Shown in pieces: positions 59,843-64,000 of a DNA stretch of 64,000 nucleotides (within the stretch, counting starts at the first letter, position 1; the number at the start of each line of letters is the position of its first letter). Source of the DNA: Theocolax elegans. Taxonomy: Eukaryota; Arthropoda; Insecta; Hymenoptera; Cerocephalidae. The notes beneath the pieces were generated by a model. It did no database searches. It worked only from the letters and a program-made list of their open reading frames with translations, and was not told where the DNA came from. The position numbers were made by a program, and so were the translations under genes. The stretch is from NCBI GenBank assembly GCA_026168455.1, contig CM047426.1, forward strand, positions 1,977,501 to 2,041,500, read 5' to 3'.

Positions 59843-60939
59843 TCAGTGCAGTTTTAGAAACATTACGATAAATTTGAGAACAACTTTTCGAAAAGTTGAC
59901 CTAAAAACTCATGATCATTCTCGTGCTGTCACGATAATTTTTAGATTATATTGATCGATCTCGTACTCAATTATTGTACATTGAAATCATTTCTTAATAA
60001 AGGGATTTGCGATTTTTTAAAGTAGTAATAGTAATTTTTAGATTCTTGTTCGATTTACTTCACTCAATCGTTGTACATTTCTTACGTTGACAGAAATTTA
60101 CCTTTCAATAATTTAAACGTAAATTTATCTAAAAACTCGTAATTTTGACCATCAGTGTTACGGTAATATTTTTTCACAGCACATTACAAATTATAATTTA
60201 ACGTCAAAAAAAAGCGATTTAAAAATATTTTTTTTGCCAATCCTACATTCCTCTCTTCTTCTCTCTCGAAATTCGGGAAGAAAATAAGAGTGACGAATTG
60301 CATTACCGTAAATTCTCGGGGCGAACGACACTTTACATTTCGCGGGCATGTTGTTGTTGCTGTTGATCCGCCGTTGCTTTTTGTCCGCGCGCGCTTTACG
60401 AATTGCAAACGACGAGCGAGGAGAGCTGGTAAATAAACGCCGTGAAGATAACGAGATTGATGCTAAATATTCGCGGTTCTCTCTCACCCTTTTTTTTGTT
60501 TTTCGTTCTATTTATCTTCTACTCGTATATGATATATATATATTTTTCGGTCGATAACGTAGATTTGTACGTTATATAACAATCGTTATTTCAAAAACGA
60601 CAATTTTTGTTTTATTTTTTGTTTCGGTACGGATTCGCGTGATCAAAAAAAACAAGAATAATAAAAATCAGACCAGGTTTGTTCTCACTCAAGTTTTTTT
60701 TTGTTCGAAAGTAATCATTATGAGTTCTGTTTACTTTTTCTGTCGTTATTTATTTACTTTTACATTTTTTTTTTGGTTATGTTATGTCGTTTATCGAGCG
60801 ATCGGAATAGGTATAGAAGAGTTGGGAACTGTTAAATGTTTTTTAAATTTTTCATTGTTTAGAGGATTTTTGTAGAACAATCGTGTGACTCCAACATAAA
60901 TTTTCATTTATGTATTTATTTCAAATAATTTTTTTAAGA
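59843..60939. other. Intron 2 DNA, complex stretch 60190-60480
   Basis: The 60240-60480 region is GC-richer (CGCGCGCGCTTTACG, GTTGTTGTTGCTGTTG) and might be regulatory. Frames on both strands have no domains. Confidence 0.35.
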
Positions 60940-61345
60940 TAGATTTCTTTGATGAACGGTATTTTTGAAGAGAATACTTTTCGAAAAATTTATATTTTTT
61001 TTTAAGAATCGTTTTTACGAAGAAAAAATCTTTTCTGATAATTAGTTTTTGAAGAACGGCATTTTCGAAGAAAAATGATATTTTTAAAGACATTTTTTTC
61101 TAAATATAATATTTTTAAAAAAGGTATTCTTGAAGATAAAATTTTTTAGGAATTATTTTTTCAAAGATAGTATTTTTAAGAAAAACTGTTACTAAGAATT
61201 GTTTTTTTTAAATAACGATATTTTAGAAGAAATTTTATTTTTAAGAATTATATATTTAAAAGAATCTTTTCCAAGAAATTATTTTTTCTAAGATACATCT
61301 TTTCGATCAATTCTTTTCAAAAAACTGTAAATTCGAAGAAATGTT
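60940..61345. repeat. Degenerate minisatellite of AAGAA..TATTTTT units
   Basis: About 35-45-bp units such as GAACGGTATTTTTGAAGAGA, GAACGGCATTTTCGAAGAAA and AAGGTATTCTTGAAGATAAA. It ends about 200 bp before DIP exon 3. Confidence 0.75.
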
Positions 61346-61556
61346 TTTATAAAGAAATATCTTTTATAGGAAAAACATCATTCTTACCTAAATTTTTTTT
61401 TTAATATTGAGTTTTGTACATCCTCTAACCTATTCCATCGCAATAATAATTTACTTCGATCAAAAAAAAAAAAAATTTTACGTTACCATGGAATGAACCT
61501 AATAATTAAAATGTACATAATTTTGGCTGTTGGGGCGATGTTTTTTTTGGGGTTAG

Positions 61557-61742
61557 GTCGCTTGGATCAAGGTGGAGACAAAAGCAATCCTCGCGATTCA
61601 CGAGACTGTCATCACGGATAACGTACGGCTATCCGTTTCGCACAACGACATCAATACGTGGACACTCAACATCAAGGATGCACAACCGGTGGATCGAGGT
61701 ACATACATGTGTCAAGTCAACACTAATCCCATGAAGAGCCAG
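61557..61742 (+). CDS. DIP-family Ig protein, exon 3 (second half of Ig1)
   Basis: The exon is 62 codons, phase 0 at both ends, with acceptor GGTTAG ending 61556 and donor GTAAGC at 61743. It opens with VAWIK, whose Trp70 is the core Ig tryptophan. It then carries the TKAILAIHE segment typical of the DIP interface strand, NTWTLNI, and the tyrosine corner DRGTYMC with the second Ig1 cysteine (Cys119). It ends QVNTNPMKSQ, the conserved Ig1-Ig2 linker. Length and content are typical for the family. Intron 2 upstream is 9,335 bp. Base composition is clearly richer in G+C than the flanking intron, as expected for coding sequence. Confidence 0.96.
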
Positions 61743-62152
61743 GTAAGCTAAGCTGAGCTTTAAATTCCGTCATTCCCGGTATTTTTTTTTTACAGATTCG
61801 TCACACTTTTCACGAAAAAAAACATTTAATATATCTGGAATAAGGTGTTTTACTGAAACAGTGGAATAATTTCAAATTTAAATTGATTAAAGTCATAAAT
61901 ATATAACTTTATTATATAAAATAATTTTTTTTCTAAATTGAAAACGAATAAAAAAAAGACAGTTATAAAGATATTTTGTTTCTATTCGTTATTTATTTAT
62001 AACTGTTTGATATTTACTAATTATTTTTATCATCGCGTATTTTATCTGTTTTATAACAAATGTGCAACAAAAGCAATAGTTTATGTAGAAATCAAAAACA
62101 AATGTGAATAACGAAAAATGCAATATAGGAATCTGTAATTATCTACATCTCC
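61743..62152. other. Intron 3, AT-rich, nothing recognised
   Basis: No element until the MITE at 62153. Confidence 0.5.
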
Positions 62153-62368
62153 TTAAGGGAGATCGGCACTTCATTTTTGTTGACGAGGTGTTAAAGTCAA
62201 CTTGAGCACAGATTGAATTTTAGTTCGAATTTTTAATTGTTTATAAACAAAGGCGCGATTTCTCGTACTTTTTCAAATATTATTACACTTACTTAATTGT
62301 GATTGAATTCTTTGTTAGTTCGGTTGATAAAGTAGGGAGAATTAAAGTTGACTTTGGTACCCCCTTAA
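62153..62368. mobile_element. TTAA-flanked MITE, 216 bp, in intron 3
   Basis: Starts TTAAGGGAGATCGGCACTT and ends AAGTTGACTTTGGTACCCCCTTAA (last 19: ACTTTGGTACCCCCTTAA). The right end inverted reads TTAAGGGGGTACCAAAGTC, almost identical to the left end of the copy at 47785. Arms are less perfectly matched than in the 32857 element. It lies 317 bp upstream of exon 4. Confidence 0.75.
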
Positions 62369-62685
62369 TAGAAAATAAAACAGTAGGTGCAAAATAAGAG
62401 AAGAATTACTGATTTTCAGACTAAAATATTATTGTGTTTTTGAGATATCCCATACCAATAATATCTAATTTTTTAACCTTATAGAGGTTAGGTTCACATT
62501 TTTGATAAGACTTTTCTCGAAAACACAGTTTTAAATTAAAAAGTTTCAAACACAGTTAGATTTATTAGTAAACAACGGCGCTTCTTTTATTTTTCCACGT
62601 ACAGTTGTATTTACAGTTGGTAAAGTAGAACGGATATAAATTTGACTACTACTTCAATATGCAATTGAATCAATTGATTTTTCAG

Positions 62686-62878
62686 AGTGCTCAACTGGAA
62701 GTCGTCATTCCTCCGGATATTATGTACGAAGAAACGTCGAGTGACGTAATGATACCGGAAGGTGGTTCTGCAAAACTTGTTTGCAAAGCTCGTGGTTATC
62801 CAAAACCAGATATAGTTTGGAGGCGCGAAGATGGTGGTGACATCATCGTAAGGACGGAATCCGGTAGTAAAACTAAAG
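62686..62878 (+). CDS. DIP-family Ig protein, exon 4 (start of Ig2)
   Basis: Acceptor TTTTTCAG ends at 62685 and donor GTAATA starts at 62879 after one base of a codon (phase 1). The encoded segment begins SAQLEVVIPPDI, the conserved entry to Ig2. It continues through SSDVMIPEGG, the first Ig2 cysteine (KLVCKARGYP, Cys162) and the tryptophan in WRREDGG (Trp174). The second Ig2 cysteine and all of Ig3 must lie in exons beyond 64000, so the gene is incomplete here. A GTAAGG inside the exon (62848) is read as coding because RTESGSKTK continues the family pattern. The SSDV-PEG-S...ARGYP.P..WRREDG pattern recalls the DIP-gamma group, but this is from memory and not a firm call. Confidence 0.94.
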
Positions 62879-63240
62879 GTAATATACAATTTAAAAGATA
62901 AGATTGATTCGTTCAATCAACCTTGTTGATGTAAAAATAAACGGAAAAATAGTAATATATTGAATTGAACGAGTAGTCAGCATTGTTGAATCAATATTAA
63001 TGTCAATTCGATTTAAGAATTCTTAATAATATTTTTTATTTTTACATTTGAGTAAGATTTAATCATGTAGTTTTTGTATACGTATACAGAAAATAAGAAT
63101 ATAATGAATTTTAAAAATTAACATTAAATTGAATTAAATATTTTAAATATTTTGTGTTCAAATATGCTCTTCATTTAATTACTTTTTAGATATATAAATA
63201 TATAAATAAAATATAAATATATAAATAGAAAAATGTATTA
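62879..63240. other. Intron 4 start, AT-rich with GAATTGAA words
   Basis: Contains a probable early, degraded unit of the 63.2-kb array (ATATTGAATTGAACG, 62957). No exon recognised. Confidence 0.45.
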
Positions 63241-63244
63241 AAAA

Positions 63245-63895
63245 GAAAAAAAAATAGTATTCAAGTAAATTGAATGAATAGTATCGTCGTGCCTTACGAA
63301 GACTAGCACATCAGAATGCTTTATTAAATGTAAACGTGCTACTCTTCGTAAGACACAACGGTATTATTCAATATTATTTTCAATTCAATAAAATAATTTT
63401 ACATATTATTCACGAAATTTTTTGAGTAAAATTAATAAATTCATTTTACGTTGATATTAATAGAAATTAGAAATTTCTACAATTAAATAAAGAAGTATTG
63501 AATTGTATTGAATTGAATTGAATAATTGATTAATACGATTCAATGGTATTTTCAATTCAATAAAATAATATTACCTTTTATTAATGAAATTGATTGAATA
63601 AAAATTGATATATTCATTTTTATTTTACGAATAAAAATAAGAAATTTCTTCAATTTAAAAAAATAGTATTGAGTTAAATTGATTAATACGATTAAATGTT
63701 TTTAATTCAATAAAAAAGAATAAAACATTATAAATTCAATTTCATGACTAAGATTAATATATTAATTTTAAAAATTTTTGTAACAAGTTCGATTTTTTTA
63801 AATTTTTGATTATGTACAAACGTAAATGAAAAAATTCAATGAAATAGTATTGAAAAGAATTGTCCAAATGATTAATTCGATTGAATATATATATA
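63245..63895 (+). repeat. Tandem array, unit about 170-180 bp, in intron 4
   Basis: AATAGTATTGAGTTAAATTGA-like unit starts at about 63253, 63490, 63663 and 63843. Each is followed by GATTAATACGATT, TTTTCAATTCAATAAAATAA and AAGAAATTTCTTCAAT-like blocks. The first unit is longer because of the insertion at 63280. Confidence 0.8.
63280..63366. mobile_element. Small palindromic insertion inside the first repeat unit
   Basis: GTGCCTTACGAAGACTAGCAC (63289-63309) opposes GTGCTACTCTTCGTAAGACAC (63337-63357), forming a hairpin with a loop of about 28 bases. It interrupts the first array unit, so it is younger than the array or marks a mini-MITE. Confidence 0.65.
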
Positions 63896-64000
63896 TATAT
63901 AAATTATTATAAATAACCGGTGCATTTTTCATTATTAATCCACTACAAATATAAATATTGAAATGTAGGTTATGAAATATTTATATTCCCGCGATTTCCA

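Noticed and set aside
62848..62853. GTAAGG as donor of DIP exon 4
   Set aside because: The reading frame and family pattern continue for another 30 bases (RTESGSKTK) to a phase-1 donor at 62879.

Overview
The window looks like insect nuclear DNA, most likely Hymenoptera. It is strongly AT-rich, with one sparse multi-exon neuronal gene, GT-AG introns, very long introns full of degenerate minisatellites, foldback elements, a tRNA-derived SINE with poly(A) and a target-site duplication, and scattered TTAGG-like words. The order is an inference; no marker in the window fixes it.

The host gene is on the + strand and belongs to the immunoglobulin-superfamily DIP group (Dpr-interacting protein, close to lachesin). 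Three exons are certain by protein similarity and phase: 52115-52221 (start of Ig1), 61557-61742 (rest of Ig1) and 62686-62878 (start of Ig2). I propose that the signal-peptide exon is 3154-3247. It encodes a hydrophobic leader and ends in a GTAAGT donor in phase 1, which is what the phase-1 acceptor at 52115 needs. If correct, intron 1 is 48,867 bp and holds almost everything else in the window. The gene continues past 64000.

Inside that intron lies the most interesting object: an apparently complete two-gene DNA transposon of about 6.8 kb (20513-27336). It has short matching inverted ends, an uninterrupted 678-aa tnp2/EnSpm(CACTA)-type transposase (21142-23178), and a 7-exon second gene (24378-26666) whose splice sites and phases all join into a 525-aa DUF4806-like protein. 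Neither gene shows a stop or frameshift. A deleted SINE copy sits between the second gene and the right end. A smaller element with similar ends (about 332-2412) lies at the left edge of the window.

The rest is repeats. There are three kilobase-scale near-identical duplications (1-970/1126-2090, 6966-7802/8187-9025, 47288-48797/48798-50276). A 384-bp GC-rich insert with a 5S-rRNA-like stretch lies between the copies of the second. TTAA-flanked, piggyBac-type foldback MITEs lie at 32857-33272, 45954-46343 and 62153-62368, with partial copies at 16061 and 47785. Other foldbacks are at 5126-5627, 43550-43915, 59202-59842 and 63280-63366. A full-length tRNA SINE is at 45377-45820. Many degenerate tandem arrays have units of about 35 to 350 bp; one of them runs directly into the splice acceptor at 52114. 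No rRNA or tRNA gene, CRISPR array or bacterial-type feature was seen.
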